This document shows positions 25,495-35,997 of a stretch of DNA of 64,000 bases, one piece after another; position 1 is the first letter of the stretch, and each line of letters opens with the position of its first letter. Position numbers and translations under genes: made by a program. The notes under the pieces are model-generated. The model was given only the letters and a program-made list of their open reading frames with translations. It had not been told where the DNA came from and made no database searches. This stretch comes from Chitinophaga pinensis (GTDB lineage: Bacteria; Bacteroidota; Bacteroidia; Flavobacteriales_D; Crocinitomicaceae): the NCBI GenBank assembly GCA_945883825.1, contig CAMCYF010000001.1, positions 213,673-277,672 of the forward strand. Reading direction: 5' to 3'.

Positions 25495-26996
25495 TTTTTC
25501 TCAAGCACATCTTTTTTCGCCATTTCCTCCATTTCTTCTGGCGTAAATCGCTTGATTTTAATGTTCATGTAAGCATAAAAAACGGTCATTAAAGGACTAA
25601 GCAAATTAAAGAAGCAGTACATCCAATAAGTTCCGGTAGCAACACCTAAAACACTTGCTTGAGCAGCTCCACAAGTATTCCATGGAAAAAGAACAGAAGT
25701 TACAGTTCCAGAATCTTCTAAGGTTCGACTTAGATTTTCTGGTTTTAAACCACGATCCCGAAACTCTTTTGCAAACATTCTTCCTGGAACGACAATTGCT
25801 AAATATTGGTCGGATGCAGTTGCATTAAAAAAGACACAAGTTCCAGCAGTAGTTGCAATTAAACTTCCCGTTGATTCTACTTTTCGCATAACAGTTTGCG
25901 TTATCTTTTTTAATAAACCACAAACTTCCATCGCGCCACCAAAACACATAGCGCACAATACCAACCAAATTGTATTCAGCATACCAAACATTCCTCGAGT
26001 ACTTAATAATTTACTGATACTTTCATTATTTGTTTGAATCTTAACTTCACCAGTCATTGCTTGCAAAACTGCTTTGTAAGCAGCTGTTGCATAATTACCA
26101 GTAGTTCCAGAAATTTCTTTTATCAATTGAGGTTGAGCAAAGCAAGCGACAACACCTCCTAAAACTGCCCCAACAAATAAAGCGGGCAAGGCATCTACTT
26201 TTAATGCTATTAAACCAAAAACTGCCAAAGGAACAAGAAATAAGATGGGAGAAATATAAAATTTAGAATCCATTGCTTTAAGTAAGTCATTCACTCCTTG
26301 TTGGTTGTTTCCAGGATTAATATAAAAACCGAGTATTCCGAAAATTATAAACGTGATAATCAAAGTTGGAATAGTCGTATACATCATGTAGCGAATATGT
26401 GTAAATAAATCACCTCCAGCCATCGCCGGCGCAAGATTTGTAGTGTCAGATAAAGGCGACATTTTATCTCCAAAATAAGCACCTGATATAATCGCTCCTG
26501 CACACATTCCAAGTGGTACACCCATTACAGTTCCAATTGCCAATAAAGCAACTCCAACAGTAGCAACAGTGCTCCAAGAACTTCCGGTGGCTAAAGAAAC
26601 AATACAGCAGATAATGCAGGCAGCCAAAAGAAAATAACTTGGGTGCATCAATTGAAGTCCATAATAAATCATAGTTGGAACGACGCCAGATATCATCCAA
26701 GTACCGCTTAAAGCCCCAATGATTAATAGAATGAGGATTGCTGACATGGCTGAATTGATGCTTTTTACCATTCCTTTTTGAATCTGTTCCCAAGTGTAAC
26801 CGAGTTTAAATCCAATTAATGCAGCAACAACTGCTCCTACTATTAATGCAATTTGATTTGGGCCATAAGTTGCTGAATCTTTGTATATTATTACATTCAA
26901 GGACAATAAAGCAATTAAAATAATTATCGGAATAAGCGCTTCAATTAGATTTGGAGTTCGATTGTTTTTTTGCATTCTTCTTATGTTTTTTACCAA
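25491..26996 (-). CDS. nhaC: NhaC-family Na+/H+ antiporter
   Basis: A 501-residue multi-spanning protein of the NhaC family. About 11-12 hydrophobic helices are visible. Signature stretches are [58 protein letters not shown], and [20 protein letters not shown] followed by [21 protein letters not shown]. It exchanges sodium for protons at the inner membrane. An internal ATG at 26975 would remove seven basic residues and is an alternative start. Confidence 0.92.
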   Translation of the reverse strand: MVKNIRRMQKNNRTPNLIEALIPIIILIALLSLNVIIYKDSATYGPNQIALIVGAVVAALIGFKLGYTWEQIQKGMVKSINSAMSAILILLIIGALSGTWMISGVVPTMIYYGLQLMHPSYFLLAACIICCIVSLATGSSWSTVATVGVALLAIGTVMGVPLGMCAGAIISGAYFGDKMSPLSDTTNLAPAMAGGDLFTHIRYMMYTTIPTLIITFIIFGILGFYINPGNNQQGVNDLLKAMDSKFYISPILFLVPLAVFGLIALKVDALPALFVGAVLGGVVACFAQPQLIKEISGTTGNYATAAYKAVLQAMTGEVKIQTNNESISKLLSTRGMFGMLNTIWLVLCAMCFGGAMEVCGLLKKITQTVMRKVESTGSLIATTAGTCVFFNATASDQYLAIVVPGRMFAKEFRDRGLKPENLSRTLEDSGTVTSVLFPWNTCGAAQASVLGVATGTYWMYCFFNLLSPLMTVFYAYMNIKIKRFTPEEMEEMAKKDVLEKN

Positions 26997-27083
26997 AAAT
27001 AAGGATAAAATGTGGATTCATTATTTTAGAGATTTAAAATGAATTTCTTTTGTTAATTCTGAACAGCATTCTCTTTCACTTGT

Positions 27084-27091
27084 TAAATTTG
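27084..27091 (+). promoter_or_regulatory. -7 element upstream of uvrA
   Basis: TAAATTTG fits TAnnTTTG and ends only five bases before the GTG start. If used, the transcript would have almost no leader. Confidence 0.35.
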
Positions 27092-27095
27092 TACG

Positions 27096-29882
27096 GTGAA
27101 GCAAGAAATAGAAATTAAGGGAGCAAAAGTTCATAACCTGAAGAATCTTTCAGTAAATATACCTCACGGAAAAATTACGGTGATAACAGGAGTTTCAGGC
27201 TCTGGCAAATCTAGTTTGGCTTTCAATACTATTTATGCTGAAGGACAACGCCGTTTTATTGAAAGCATGTCTTCTTATGCACGACAATTTTTAGGGAAAT
27301 TAAATAAACCTGAAGTTGACTTCATCAAAGGACTTTCACCTTCCATTGCGATTCAGCAAAAGGTAATTACCAGTAATCCTCGCTCAACCGTTGGTACGAC
27401 AACAGAAATTTATGATTATCTCAAATTACTTTATGCGAGAATCGGAAAAACAATTTCCCCAATTTCAGGAAATACTGTAAAAAAACACAGTGTTACAGAT
27501 TGTATGGAGTATTTACATTCGCTAAAGAAAGAAACTAAAATTGCTATTGTCTGCCCCTTAAATATTACTTTAAATAATAGTTTAGATAAAATAATTCAAA
27601 TTATTTATAAACAAGGCTTTACTAGAATTTACTATTCTAATTCTTTTCATTTAATTGAAGATAATTTAGAGCGCAAGATACCAGCAGACACCCTCTTGGT
27701 TATTGACCGTATTCAAACTGATTTCTCAGATGATGGAGCTATTTCGCGTGCTACGGATTCTATTTCTATTGCTTTTGCTGAAGGAAACGGAAGTTGTGGG
27801 ATTTTAGATCCCGAAACGAATAAAATCAAATGGTTTAACAATCGTTTTGAATTAGACGGACAAGTATTTCAGGAGCCAAGTTCGCATTTTTTTGCTTTTA
27901 ACAATCCTGTTGGAGCCTGCAAAACCTGTGAAGGATACGGGCAAATTCTAGGAATAGATGAGGAACTGGTTTTTCCAAACCGAAAGCTTAGTGTTTTTGA
28001 GGGTGCAATTGCTCCTTGGAGAGGCGATACAATGGGGGAATACCTTAACGAACTAATTTTAAACGCTAAGAAATTTGATTTTCCAATCCATAGACCAATC
28101 GATGATTTGACTGAAGAACAAATTCAGATATTATGGAAAGGGAACCAATATTTTACTGGTTTACAGCGCTTTTTTAAATTTCTAGAAAGTCAAACGTATA
28201 AAATTCAATACCGTGTTTTACTTTCGCGGTATCGCGGAAAAACAAGCTGCCACGAATGCCATGGAACACGCTTAAGAGGCGATGCTGCATTTGTCAAAAT
28301 TAATGGTATGTCAATTCAAGAATGTGTTTTACTTCCATTAGATGAATGTTTTAATTTTTTCAATTCTTTGAAATTAGATAAGTACGAAACGCAACTTGCA
28401 AATCGAATTTTACCTGAAATTCAGTCACGACTCAGATTTTTATTAGATGTTGGACTGGGTTATTTAACACTTAATCGTGCTGCAAATTCACTTTCAGGAG
28501 GTGAATCACAAAGGATAAATTTAGCAACATCATTAGGGAGTAGTTTGGTTGGCTCTATTTATGTTTTAGATGAGCCATCAATTGGCTTACATCCGAAAGA
28601 TACAGCCCGTCTGATTAGCGTACTCCAAGAGTTAAAATTACTGGGAAATACTGTAATAATTGTTGAGCACGAGGAAGAAGTAATGAAAGCCGCTGATCAA
28701 ATTATTGATATTGGCCCGAAAGCTGGAGTTTTTGGTGGAGAAGTCGTTTTTCAAGGCTCCTTTTCTCAACTTAAAGATGCAAAAGAAAGTCTAACTGCAG
28801 AATATTTAATGGGACTTCGAGAAATTCCTGTTCCAAAAAAGCGAAGGGTCACAAAAAATAAACTTCTAATTCAAGGAGCTCGCCAATTTAATTTAAAGAA
28901 CTTCGATTTAAAGATTCCATTGAATAGTTTGGTGTGTTTTACGGGTGTTTCTGGTTCCGGAAAGTCTACTCTAGTCCGTTCTATTCTTTATCCTGCTCTT
29001 AGAAAAGAATTGGGTTTGAGCAGTGAATTAATTGGAAAATTTAACGGTCTTACTGGAGATTTAAAAGCGATAAACCTCGTGGAATTTATAGATCAAAACC
29101 CACTTGGTAAATCATCGAGAAGTAATCCAATTACGTATGTGAAAGCATTTGATGATATCCGGGAACTTTATTCGCGCCAAGCTCTTGCTAAAATGCGAGG
29201 TTACAAACCTGGGTTTTTTAGTTTTAATGTTGAAGGTGGACGCTGTGAAATGTGTGAAGGAGAAGGAACAATTACTGTTGCGATGCAATTTATGGCGGAT
29301 GTTCATTTGACCTGTGAAACATGTAAAGGGAAACGCTATAAGTCTGAAACATTAGAAATTGAATACCGTGGAAAGTCAATTTATGAACTTTTGGAAACAA
29401 ATTTAGCCGATGCTTTAGCATTTTTTAAAGCTGGAACAGATCGCTTGGACCAAAAGATTGTTGATAAAATTCAACCATTAGTTGATGTTGGCTTGTCTTA
29501 CTTAAAAGTTGGACAATCTTCAAGTACAATGAGCGGCGGTGAAGCGCAAAGGGTTAAATTAGCATCTTTTCTATCGAAAGGAAACAATGCTCCCTCTACC
29601 CTATTTATTTTTGATGAACCAACTACCGGCTTGCATTTTTATGACATCGAAAAATTGGTTATCGCTTTTAATGCTCTAATCGATAAAGGACATTCAATTC
29701 TTGTTATTGAGCACAACATGGAAGTTATAAAATGTGCAGATTACATTGTCGACTTAGGTCCAGTTGGTGGAGATAAAGGCGGCTATATTTTATTTGAAGG
29801 TTCACCTGAAGAGTTAGCAGCTTTAGACGGAAATTCAACAGGATTCTACCTTCGAGAAAAATTAGGACTCAAGAAGCTTTAA
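27096..29882 (+). CDS. uvrA: Excinuclease ABC subunit A (UvrA paralogue with reduced zinc finger)
   Basis: A 928-residue UvrA, the damage-recognition ATPase of nucleotide excision repair. The start is GTG; the protein then runs MKQEIEIKGAKVHNLKNLSV, exactly the family start. Two ABC ATPase heads are present: Walker A GVSGSGKSS and GVSGSGKST; signatures LSGGESQR and MSGGEAQR. The zinc fingers CHECHGTR and CEMCEGEG...CETCKGKR are present. The pair before CKTCEGYG is missing: where E. coli has CPxC there is only ...GSCGILDP. So this may be the second, divergent UvrA type seen in Bacteroidota rather than the canonical one. It converges on aroK with a 21-base overlap. Confidence 0.92.
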   Translation: MKQEIEIKGAKVHNLKNLSVNIPHGKITVITGVSGSGKSSLAFNTIYAEGQRRFIESMSSYARQFLGKLNKPEVDFIKGLSPSIAIQQKVITSNPRSTVGTTTEIYDYLKLLYARIGKTISPISGNTVKKHSVTDCMEYLHSLKKETKIAIVCPLNITLNNSLDKIIQIIYKQGFTRIYYSNSFHLIEDNLERKIPADTLLVIDRIQTDFSDDGAISRATDSISIAFAEGNGSCGILDPETNKIKWFNNRFELDGQVFQEPSSHFFAFNNPVGACKTCEGYGQILGIDEELVFPNRKLSVFEGAIAPWRGDTMGEYLNELILNAKKFDFPIHRPIDDLTEEQIQILWKGNQYFTGLQRFFKFLESQTYKIQYRVLLSRYRGKTSCHECHGTRLRGDAAFVKINGMSIQECVLLPLDECFNFFNSLKLDKYETQLANRILPEIQSRLRFLLDVGLGYLTLNRAANSLSGGESQRINLATSLGSSLVGSIYVLDEPSIGLHPKDTARLISVLQELKLLGNTVIIVEHEEEVMKAADQIIDIGPKAGVFGGEVVFQGSFSQLKDAKESLTAEYLMGLREIPVPKKRRVTKNKLLIQGARQFNLKNFDLKIPLNSLVCFTGVSGSGKSTLVRSILYPALRKELGLSSELIGKFNGLTGDLKAINLVEFIDQNPLGKSSRSNPITYVKAFDDIRELYSRQALAKMRGYKPGFFSFNVEGGRCEMCEGEGTITVAMQFMADVHLTCETCKGKRYKSETLEIEYRGKSIYELLETNLADALAFFKAGTDRLDQKIVDKIQPLVDVGLSYLKVGQSSSTMSGGEAQRVKLASFLSKGNNAPSTLFIFDEPTTGLHFYDIEKLVIAFNALIDKGHSILVIEHNMEVIKCADYIVDLGPVGGDKGGYILFEGSPEELAALDGNSTGFYLREKLGLKKL

Positions 29883-30386
29883 CTTTTCATTGATTTCTGT
29901 ACAAATTTCGTTGATTGATTTATCGCCATTAATTTTGATACTTGCTTGCTCGTAAAACGGACGTCTTTCAGCTAATTTGACAGATATATACTTCTTTAAT
30001 TCAGTTTCATTCAAATTCTCAATCAATGGGCGAGAATCATCATTTAAAAGACGATTAAACAAAACCTCTTCGGGTGTATCAATAAAAACAAGAATCCCAT
30101 TCTCTATCAAGAGCTTTGTATTTTCTTCAAAACAAGGCAAACCGCCACCTGTTGCAACTACTGATTTCTGTTGTGAAGCAATAACTTCTTTTAGGACTTC
30201 TCTTTCTAAAAGTCTAAAAGAAATTTCTCCACTTTCAAGCATGAAATCTTTTAGGTTCTGTTGGATTTTTTCTTCAATCAGTAAATCAGTATCTAAAAAA
30301 GAATGATTTTTCAATTCGGCAAGGTGTTTTCCAATGGAAGATTTACCACTCCCCATGAATCCAATTAGAAATATATGCTTCTTCAT
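29862..30386 (-). CDS. aroK: Shikimate kinase
   Basis: A 174-residue kinase that phosphorylates shikimate at O3 in chorismate synthesis. Visible: Walker A GFMGSGKSSIGKHLA, the substrate Asp in FLDTDLLIEEKI, VATGGGLPCF, and the lid DDSRPLI. The ATG at 30386 gives MKKHIFLIGFMGSGKSS as usual; an upstream ATG at 30410 would add eight residues. The 3' end overlaps the end of uvrA. Confidence 0.94.
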   Translation of the reverse strand: MKKHIFLIGFMGSGKSSIGKHLAELKNHSFLDTDLLIEEKIQQNLKDFMLESGEISFRLLEREVLKEVIASQQKSVVATGGGLPCFEENTKLLIENGILVFIDTPEEVLFNRLLNDDSRPLIENLNETELKKYISVKLAERRPFYEQASIKINGDKSINEICTEINEKLKLLES

Positions 30387-30457
30387 CTTATGAGTATTCT
30401 TAGCAATCAATGACTTGAGTTACGATTAGAAATAAATTCAAATTTAGGTATTAATAC

Positions 30458-30489
30458 TTTGCACTACTAAAATTATATGAGTATATTTG
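30458..30489 (+). promoter_or_regulatory. Promoter of tRNA-Lys
   Basis: TTTG (30458-30461), 20 bases, TATATTTG (30482-30489): a textbook Bacteroidota promoter, 16 bases before the tRNA. Confidence 0.75.
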
Positions 30490-30505
30490 CACCCTTAAAA
30501 TCAAC

Positions 30506-30578
30506 GATTCCGTAGCTCAGCTGGTAGAGCAATACACTTTTAATGTATGGGCCCTGGGTTCGAATCCCAGCGGGATCA
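30506..30578 (+). tRNA. tRNA-Lys (UUU)
   Basis: A 73-base cloverleaf: acceptor GATTCCG pairs with CGGGATC (one G-T pair), discriminator A, D-arm TAGCTCAGCTGGTAGAGCA, anticodon arm ATACA-CTTTTAA-TGTAT with anticodon TTT, T-arm CTGGGTTCGAATCCCAG. CCA is not encoded. Strong promoter upstream and strong terminator downstream, so it is a single-gene transcript. Confidence 0.98.
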
Positions 30579-30584
30579 CAAAAG

Positions 30585-30619
30585 AAACCCATTTCCAAAA
30601 GGAAATGGGTTTTTTATTT
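30585..30619 (+). terminator. Terminator of tRNA-Lys
   Basis: Perfect 12-base stem AAACCCATTTCC-AAAA-GGAAATGGGTTT followed by a T-rich tail, seven bases after the tRNA. Confidence 0.92.
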
Positions 30620-30761
30620 TTAATGACGTTCAAAATACATTTTGATAAGTTAGAAAAAATAAAAAACCAAAAAATGTGAAGCAGTTTGGGTTTTATGCTT
30701 GGATTGAGCCCAAAAAAAATGGTTCATGGAATACTCTCAGCGGCTTTTTTTTAAGTCAATT

Positions 30762-32462
30762 TTAAAAATAAGTAATGTAACCAAAATGAATTTTTCCATT
30801 TCGAAATTCGAATGGATTATTCTCTTGTTTTCCTAGAGAATACGAAATTGAAAAAATTCCTATTCTTGAACCAAAAGAAATACCTGCTCCTACCCCAAAT
30901 GGATTGTCTATCTTGTAGGTCAGAGTATTATCCTCATAAATTCCCTGATCGTAAAAAATAAAAGCATTTGAATTCTTATCTAATAAAAATCTGTATTCAA
31001 GACTTGTAATCAACTTTGTACTTGCAAATAATTCTTCCTCATTAAAACCACGAAGGGAGTTTAAACCACCAAATCTATAACGTTCATTTTGAAATATGCT
31101 AGAACTAGTATAACTTTCGAAATTTACACCAACTTTAATGATGTTTCTCTTTGTAATTGGAATATAGCTTACATACTGAAAAATACTTTTGTAAACATAA
31201 GATTTTTCAAGTATAGTATTATCTTTTTTTATAGTTCTATTGCCTATTGATGTTTCAATAAATAATGAAAAACCTTTACTTGGATTAGGTAAAAAATTTA
31301 TGCGTTTATATTGAAGAGATAATCCGTATGAATTTAGTTTAATGGGAGCTAAATAAGAAAACAAAGATGAAGGATTTGGAGTCTTACTTAAGATTTCAGA
31401 GGAATTAACTTGATAAAAACCTTTCAGCTGAACGTTATTCTTGAATGAATACTGAATACCTATAAAAGATTTTAAATCTAGAAATGTAGAATCACGCTTA
31501 TAAAGATTGAATTTTAAATCTATTCCAAATGGTGATTTAAATAAAAAAGGATAATTCAATTTAGCCTGTAGTGCTTGTGTTTGTGGCTCAATACTTCGCC
31601 AATTAAGATCGATTAACTCTGCTTTTTTAAAAACATTTTGCAATTTAATTTGAACATCTCCAGTAAGCCCTATTTTTTGTGATTTGGGGTTTGGTTGGAG
31701 TCCTACAGCACCATTCATAGAACTCATTTTTTGATTTTCTAAATAAACATATAATTCAACTCCATTTTCAGTGAAAAGAAGTTCTGATTTTTTTAGAACG
31801 TTTATAAAATTTGTTTGCTGTAAAATTCGATCTATACTTGATATTTTTTCTTCGCTATAAATATCATTAATTTTAATCCCAATAAGATTTTGAACAGTGC
31901 TCTTAGAAATACTTGAGTCACCTTTTACAATAATATCCGAAAACCTATAAAATTTTCCGCTTGAAATATTCATCTGAATTTGAATTTGCTGCTCAATTAT
32001 TTCCTGTTCAGCAAAAAAAACCTGTGCAAATGGATATCCATTATTTGCGTATGCTTTAAGCGTCTTGTCAATAAAGAGCTTAAAAAGAGACGGACTAGTT
32101 TTCAGTGAGTTTTTTGGTATGTTTTCAATGCCAAAAGACCTTAGTTGAGACTTTATTGAATCATTTATTACAATGGCAACATTTGGAAAATGAGAGCCAA
32201 TTTCAACAAGTACCTCAATTTCAGTGGAAGATACATAAAGTGGTTTAAAAGATGCTAAATAATACCCTTTTTCTAACCACTGATATTTATTGTTTTCTAA
32301 AATACTATTTAACTCCTCAATCTTTTTAATTTCAAATGGCTTAAAATCATTATTTTTTTTGAGAGATGTATTATTCAATAGGGTATAATGAACTTGAATA
32401 CTTTGACCAAAAAAGAAAAAAGTTAAAAAAAATATGAAAAAAAAGAGGAATAACAATTTCAT
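30762..32462 (-). CDS. BamA/TamA-like outer-membrane beta-barrel protein
   Basis: A 566-residue exported protein. The signal peptide is MKLLFLFFFIFFLTFFFFGQ; the ATG at 32462 is preferred over one nine bases upstream because of it. The N-terminal part (to about residue 240) has the size and pattern of one or two POTRA domains (FRFSDIIVKGDSSISKSTVQNLIGIKIND). The rest is a beta-barrel of the surface-antigen type, with RFGGLNSLRGFNEEELFAS (the conserved RG-F loop motif) and a C-terminal aromatic strand ending GYITYF. Probable role: insertion or secretion at the outer membrane. It is shorter than BamA and is a paralogue. Confidence 0.85.
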   Translation of the reverse strand: MKLLFLFFFIFFLTFFFFGQSIQVHYTLLNNTSLKKNNDFKPFEIKKIEELNSILENNKYQWLEKGYYLASFKPLYVSSTEIEVLVEIGSHFPNVAIVINDSIKSQLRSFGIENIPKNSLKTSPSLFKLFIDKTLKAYANNGYPFAQVFFAEQEIIEQQIQIQMNISSGKFYRFSDIIVKGDSSISKSTVQNLIGIKINDIYSEEKISSIDRILQQTNFINVLKKSELLFTENGVELYVYLENQKMSSMNGAVGLQPNPKSQKIGLTGDVQIKLQNVFKKAELIDLNWRSIEPQTQALQAKLNYPFLFKSPFGIDLKFNLYKRDSTFLDLKSFIGIQYSFKNNVQLKGFYQVNSSEILSKTPNPSSLFSYLAPIKLNSYGLSLQYKRINFLPNPSKGFSLFIETSIGNRTIKKDNTILEKSYVYKSIFQYVSYIPITKRNIIKVGVNFESYTSSSIFQNERYRFGGLNSLRGFNEEELFASTKLITSLEYRFLLDKNSNAFIFYDQGIYEDNTLTYKIDNPFGVGAGISFGSRIGIFSISYSLGKQENNPFEFRNGKIHFGYITYF

Positions 32463-32583
32463 TTTAAACAATAGCTCGTGGAAATGTATTTTTATTGATT
32501 AACATCCTTTATAGAATTTAATTGTAACTTTATAATGTAATTGTTATTAATATTAGATTAAATACTCAATAAACTAGTTCGAA

Positions 32584-32724
32584 ATGAAAAATAAATTCTC
32601 CATTATTTTAATTATCGCTTTTGTTTCAGTTGTCTTAGCATCTTGCGGCGCTAAAAAATCAGCAAATTGTGATGCTTATGGTAGCCTTCAACAAAAAGAA
32701 AACAGGGACTTAGCGACAAAGTAA
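32584..32724 (+). CDS. Small predicted lipoprotein (46 residues)
   Basis: A small gene encoding MKNKFSIILIIAFVSVVLAS followed by CGAKKSANCDAYGSLQQK. It has a clean signal peptide with lipobox VLASCG, so Cys21 would be lipidated, leaving a 26-residue mature peptide. Small 'CGAKK' lipoproteins of this kind are common in Flavobacteriales. It converges on pyrF two bases away. Function unknown. Confidence 0.7.
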   Translation: MKNKFSIILIIAFVSVVLASCGAKKSANCDAYGSLQQKENRDLATK

Positions 32725-32726
32725 AC

Positions 32727-33545
32727 TCACCAGTTGAATTGCTCGACATACAATGCCATCTCTATTTGTATATTTAAAGCTTCTTTTCTTGCTTCATAGC
32801 CAAAATCTACTCCATTGCTTGCATAAATAATTCCACGCGAAGAATTTACGAGTAATCCACATTCATTATTTGAGCCGTATTTAACCACATCCTCTAATTT
32901 TCCACCTTGAGCACCAACTCCTGGCACTAAGAAAAAATGATTGGGTGCTAATTTTCTTACTTTCTCTATTTCCTTTGCCTTTGTTGCACCAACAACAAAC
33001 ATTAAAGATTCATCAGTCCCCCAATTCATTGATTTCTCAATAACACTTTCGTATAGTTTTCGACCATCTTTCATTTCTTGAAATTGAAAATCTGAAGCAC
33101 CATCATTGGATGTTAAAGCTAATAACACAAGCCATTTTCCAGGATTCTCAAGGAATGGCAAAACACTATCCGAACCCATATATGGAGCAACAGTTACAGC
33201 ATCACATGAATAAGTTTCAAAAAAAGTTTTAGCATAATACCGAGATGTATTTCCAATATCGCCACGCTTTGCATCAGCAATAATAAAACAATCTTTTGGG
33301 ATATAATTAACCGTTTTTTCAAAGGAATTCCAACCCTTTGAACCATAACACTCGTAAAATGCAAGGTTCGGCTTGTATGCAACACAAAGGTCATTTGTTG
33401 CATCAATAATAACTTTATTAAATTCAAAAATTGGATCTTCAGAATCTAATAAATGTTGAGGGATTTTAGATAAATCAGGATCTAAACCAATACACAGAAA
33501 GGATTTTTTTGTCCTAATTTGTTGAATAAGTTCTATTTTTGTCAT
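32727..33545 (-). CDS. pyrF: Orotidine 5'-phosphate decarboxylase
   Basis: A 272-residue OMP decarboxylase of the long (type 2) class; it makes UMP. The catalytic [19 protein letters not shown] is intact, preceded by [11 protein letters not shown] and followed by [13 protein letters not shown] and the phosphate-binding [10 protein letters not shown]. The N-terminal [14 protein letters not shown] is typical. It follows prfA by one base, so the two are co-transcribed. Confidence 0.96.
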   Translation of the reverse strand: MTKIELIQQIRTKKSFLCIGLDPDLSKIPQHLLDSEDPIFEFNKVIIDATNDLCVAYKPNLAFYECYGSKGWNSFEKTVNYIPKDCFIIADAKRGDIGNTSRYYAKTFFETYSCDAVTVAPYMGSDSVLPFLENPGKWLVLLALTSNDGASDFQFQEMKDGRKLYESVIEKSMNWGTDESLMFVVGATKAKEIEKVRKLAPNHFFLVPGVGAQGGKLEDVVKYGSNNECGLLVNSSRGIIYASNGVDFGYEARKEALNIQIEMALYVEQFNW

Positions 33546-33546
33546 G

Positions 33547-34617
33547 TTATCCTTTTAATTTCTCTGCATTTTCAGCCATTTTCAAGGCGTCAATCATTTC
33601 TTGCAAATCACCATTCATAAATGAACTTAGATTATACATAGTTTTATTAATTCGATGATCTGTAATTCTTCCTTGAGGGTAATTGTAAGTACGTATTTTA
33701 GCAGAACGATCTCCCGTTGAAACAAGTGTTTTTCTATGTGCGGCTCGTTCGTTGTGAACACGATCAAGCTCTGCTTGGTACAAGCGTGAACGAAGAACTG
33801 AAATTGCTTGCGCTAAATTTTTATGTTGTGAACGACCATCTTGACATTCAACAACAACTCCTGTTGGAATATGAGTAAGACGAATTGCAGATTCTGTTTT
33901 ATTGATATGCTGACCTCCGGCACCTGAAGCACGAAAGGTATCTTTTCGAACATCGTTCATATCGAGGTTAAAATCGACTTCTTCTGCTTCTGGTAAGACA
34001 GCAACTGTTATAGCAGAAGTATGAACGCGGCCTTGCGATTCTGTTTCAGGAACTCTTTGAACTCGGTGAACTCCAGATTCGAACTTCAACATCCCATATA
34101 TTCCGTCACCAGCTATGCTCATTGAAATCTCTTTATATCCTTTAACAGAACCTTCAGATGAATTTATTATTTCGTAGTTCCACCCTATTTCTTTAAAAAA
34201 CATGGTATACATTCTAAAAATATCTTCCACAAAAATACAAGCTTCATCTCCACCTGTTCCTGAACGGAGTTCAATAATTGCATTTTTATCATCTTCTGGA
34301 TCTTTTGGAATGAGTAATAATTTGATCTCATCTTCCATAAGAGGACGATTCTGTTCCAATACATCAATTTCCTCTTTTGCCATCTCCCGCATTTCAGAAT
34401 CCGTCTCAGTTATAAGTAATTCTCTAGAGCTTTTGATATTTTCAATAAGATTTCGGTATTCTTTATAACGATCATCTAAAATTTCAAGATCTCTATATTC
34501 CTTATTTAACTTTACATATCGATCCATATTTGAAATAATTTCAGGATCAGTGATCATTGTTCCAACCTCTACAAAGCGAAAATGAATGGCTTCTAATTTT
34601 GATAATAAATCGGACAT
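33547..34617 (-). CDS. prfA: Peptide chain release factor 1
   Basis: A 356-residue RF1, reading UAA and UAG stops. The catalytic GGQ is in [22 protein letters not shown], and the upstream [11 protein letters not shown] stretch and the coiled N-terminal domain fit. The stop-codon tripeptide region reads [18 protein letters not shown]. It is followed after one base by pyrF. Confidence 0.97.
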   Translation of the reverse strand: MSDLLSKLEAIHFRFVEVGTMITDPEIISNMDRYVKLNKEYRDLEILDDRYKEYRNLIENIKSSRELLITETDSEMREMAKEEIDVLEQNRPLMEDEIKLLLIPKDPEDDKNAIIELRSGTGGDEACIFVEDIFRMYTMFFKEIGWNYEIINSSEGSVKGYKEISMSIAGDGIYGMLKFESGVHRVQRVPETESQGRVHTSAITVAVLPEAEEVDFNLDMNDVRKDTFRASGAGGQHINKTESAIRLTHIPTGVVVECQDGRSQHKNLAQAISVLRSRLYQAELDRVHNERAAHRKTLVSTGDRSAKIRTYNYPQGRITDHRINKTMYNLSSFMNGDLQEMIDALKMAENAEKLKG

Positions 34618-34707
34618 TACTTTTACTAGTTATTTTGAATGCTAAAATACTCAGTATATCTGAATAGCAGACTAAAATTTAGGATTTAAGAACAAAATAA
34701 GAGAGCT

Positions 34708-34962
34708 TTAGTCGATGGAGCCGGTAACTCTTTTCATGAAATTATTCAATGCATCTCGTTGAGAAGCACCACTTTTAATTTCATTGTGAACTTCAAGAGC
34801 ACCTGAATAATTAGAAAGCAATTCACCAATTACGTCTAACTCCTCGTCTTTAAGTCCTGGAGCTTCGATTAAATTTTCAAGCGTCTCAATTGTTTCAATG
34901 ACGAAATCCTCGTCATTTTCTTGAATATAACTTACGATATGTTTAATGAGTGGTAAGCGCAT
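34708..34962 (-). CDS. Small conserved protein of the peroxiredoxin cluster
   Basis: An 84-residue, mainly helical acidic protein (MRLPLIKHIVSYIQENDEDFVIETIETLENL). I recall it as a small Flavobacteria-typical family (DUF6952-like), but this is uncertain. Its start overlaps the thioredoxin gene by 20 bases, so translation is probably coupled. It is the third gene of the peroxiredoxin - thioredoxin - small protein unit. Confidence 0.75.
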   Translation of the reverse strand: MRLPLIKHIVSYIQENDEDFVIETIETLENLIEAPGLKDEELDVIGELLSNYSGALEVHNEIKSGASQRDALNNFMKRVTGSID

Positions 34963-35257
34963 CTAAAACTGCTTGAATTGTTTCTATTTTATTTCCTTGA
35001 GCTTCATTTACTAATTTTTCATTTTTGAAAGCTGCAAAAGTTGGAAGGTTACTTACATTAGCAAATTTTCTAGAATTCGGAAGTTTTTCTGCATCAATAT
35101 AATAAAATGCTATTGAAGGATTTTCTTCAGCCATTCTTTTAAATTTTGGCTTCGTAATTTTACAATTGCCACACCAAGTTGCTCCGTATTGAACCATTAC
35201 GAGAGAGTTTTGAATTAAAAGTTCACCAAGATTATCTTCAGAAAGATCGAGAAACAT
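34943..35257 (-). CDS. Thioredoxin-family protein
   Basis: A 104-residue thioredoxin-fold protein. The active site is CGNC in VQYGATWCGNCKITKPKF, and the cis-proline is in VSNLPTFAAFKN. It is three bases after the peroxiredoxin gene and probably reduces that enzyme. The CGNC sequence differs from the usual CGPC, which would shift its redox potential. Confidence 0.9.
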   Translation of the reverse strand: MFLDLSEDNLGELLIQNSLVMVQYGATWCGNCKITKPKFKRMAEENPSIAFYYIDAEKLPNSRKFANVSNLPTFAAFKNEKLVNEAQGNKIETIQAVLDALTTH

Positions 35258-35260
35258 AAA

Positions 35261-35890
35261 TTAGTTTTTACTTAAATATTCAGCAACACCAGAACGAGTT
35301 GCATCCATAGCATCTTTTCCTTCATCCCAATTAGCAGGACAAACTTCTCCATGCGTTTGAACATGTGTAAAAGCGTCAATTAATCGAATGTATTCTTGGA
35401 CATTTCTACCAATTGGAAAATGGTTGACTGATTCATGAAAAACCTGACCTTTTTCGTCGATTAGATAAGTGGCACGGTAAGGAACATTGTCGCCACCCAT
35501 ATCCTCTTCTTCTTCATCGTACATATCATAATCCAAAATACCTAACTCATATGCTAAAACACGAGTAGAATCTGCAATTAATGGGAACTTAACACCTTCA
35601 ATTCCACCATTTTCTTTTGCTGTATTTAACCAAGCGAAATGAACTTCTGCTGTATCACAAGAAGCGCCAATTAAGATTGTATTGCGTTTTTCCAATTCAG
35701 CAGAAATCTCTTGAAAAGCATGAATTTCAGTTGGACAAACAAAGGTAAAATCTTTTGGATACCAAAATAGAAGTACTTTTTTGTTATTGTCTGCCGCTTG
35801 ATCTAATACATTTATTTGAAATGCATCTCCCATTTCGTCAATTGCTTTAACCGTGATATCTGGAAATTGTTTTCCTACTAAAGTTGCCAT
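35261..35890 (-). CDS. Peroxiredoxin (AhpC/TSA, typical 2-Cys)
   Basis: A 209-residue peroxiredoxin that reduces hydrogen peroxide and organic peroxides. The peroxidatic Cys is in YPKDFTFVCPTEIHAF and the resolving Cys in GEVCPANWDEGKDAM near the C-terminus. The first gene of a three-gene unit with its likely thioredoxin partner. It may be called AhpC in related genomes; no AhpF is nearby. Confidence 0.92.
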   Translation of the reverse strand: MATLVGKQFPDITVKAIDEMGDAFQINVLDQAADNNKKVLLFWYPKDFTFVCPTEIHAFQEISAELEKRNTILIGASCDTAEVHFAWLNTAKENGGIEGVKFPLIADSTRVLAYELGILDYDMYDEEEEDMGGDNVPYRATYLIDEKGQVFHESVNHFPIGRNVQEYIRLIDAFTHVQTHGEVCPANWDEGKDAMDATRSGVAEYLSKN

Positions 35891-35997
35891 GTTTTTTATT
35901 TTTTTATTGTTATAATTAATTCTTTTTTCTTGTTAGACTAACAATTATAAATCAGTTTATGTTCATAAATGTACTATAAAATTTCAGAAAATCAGTG

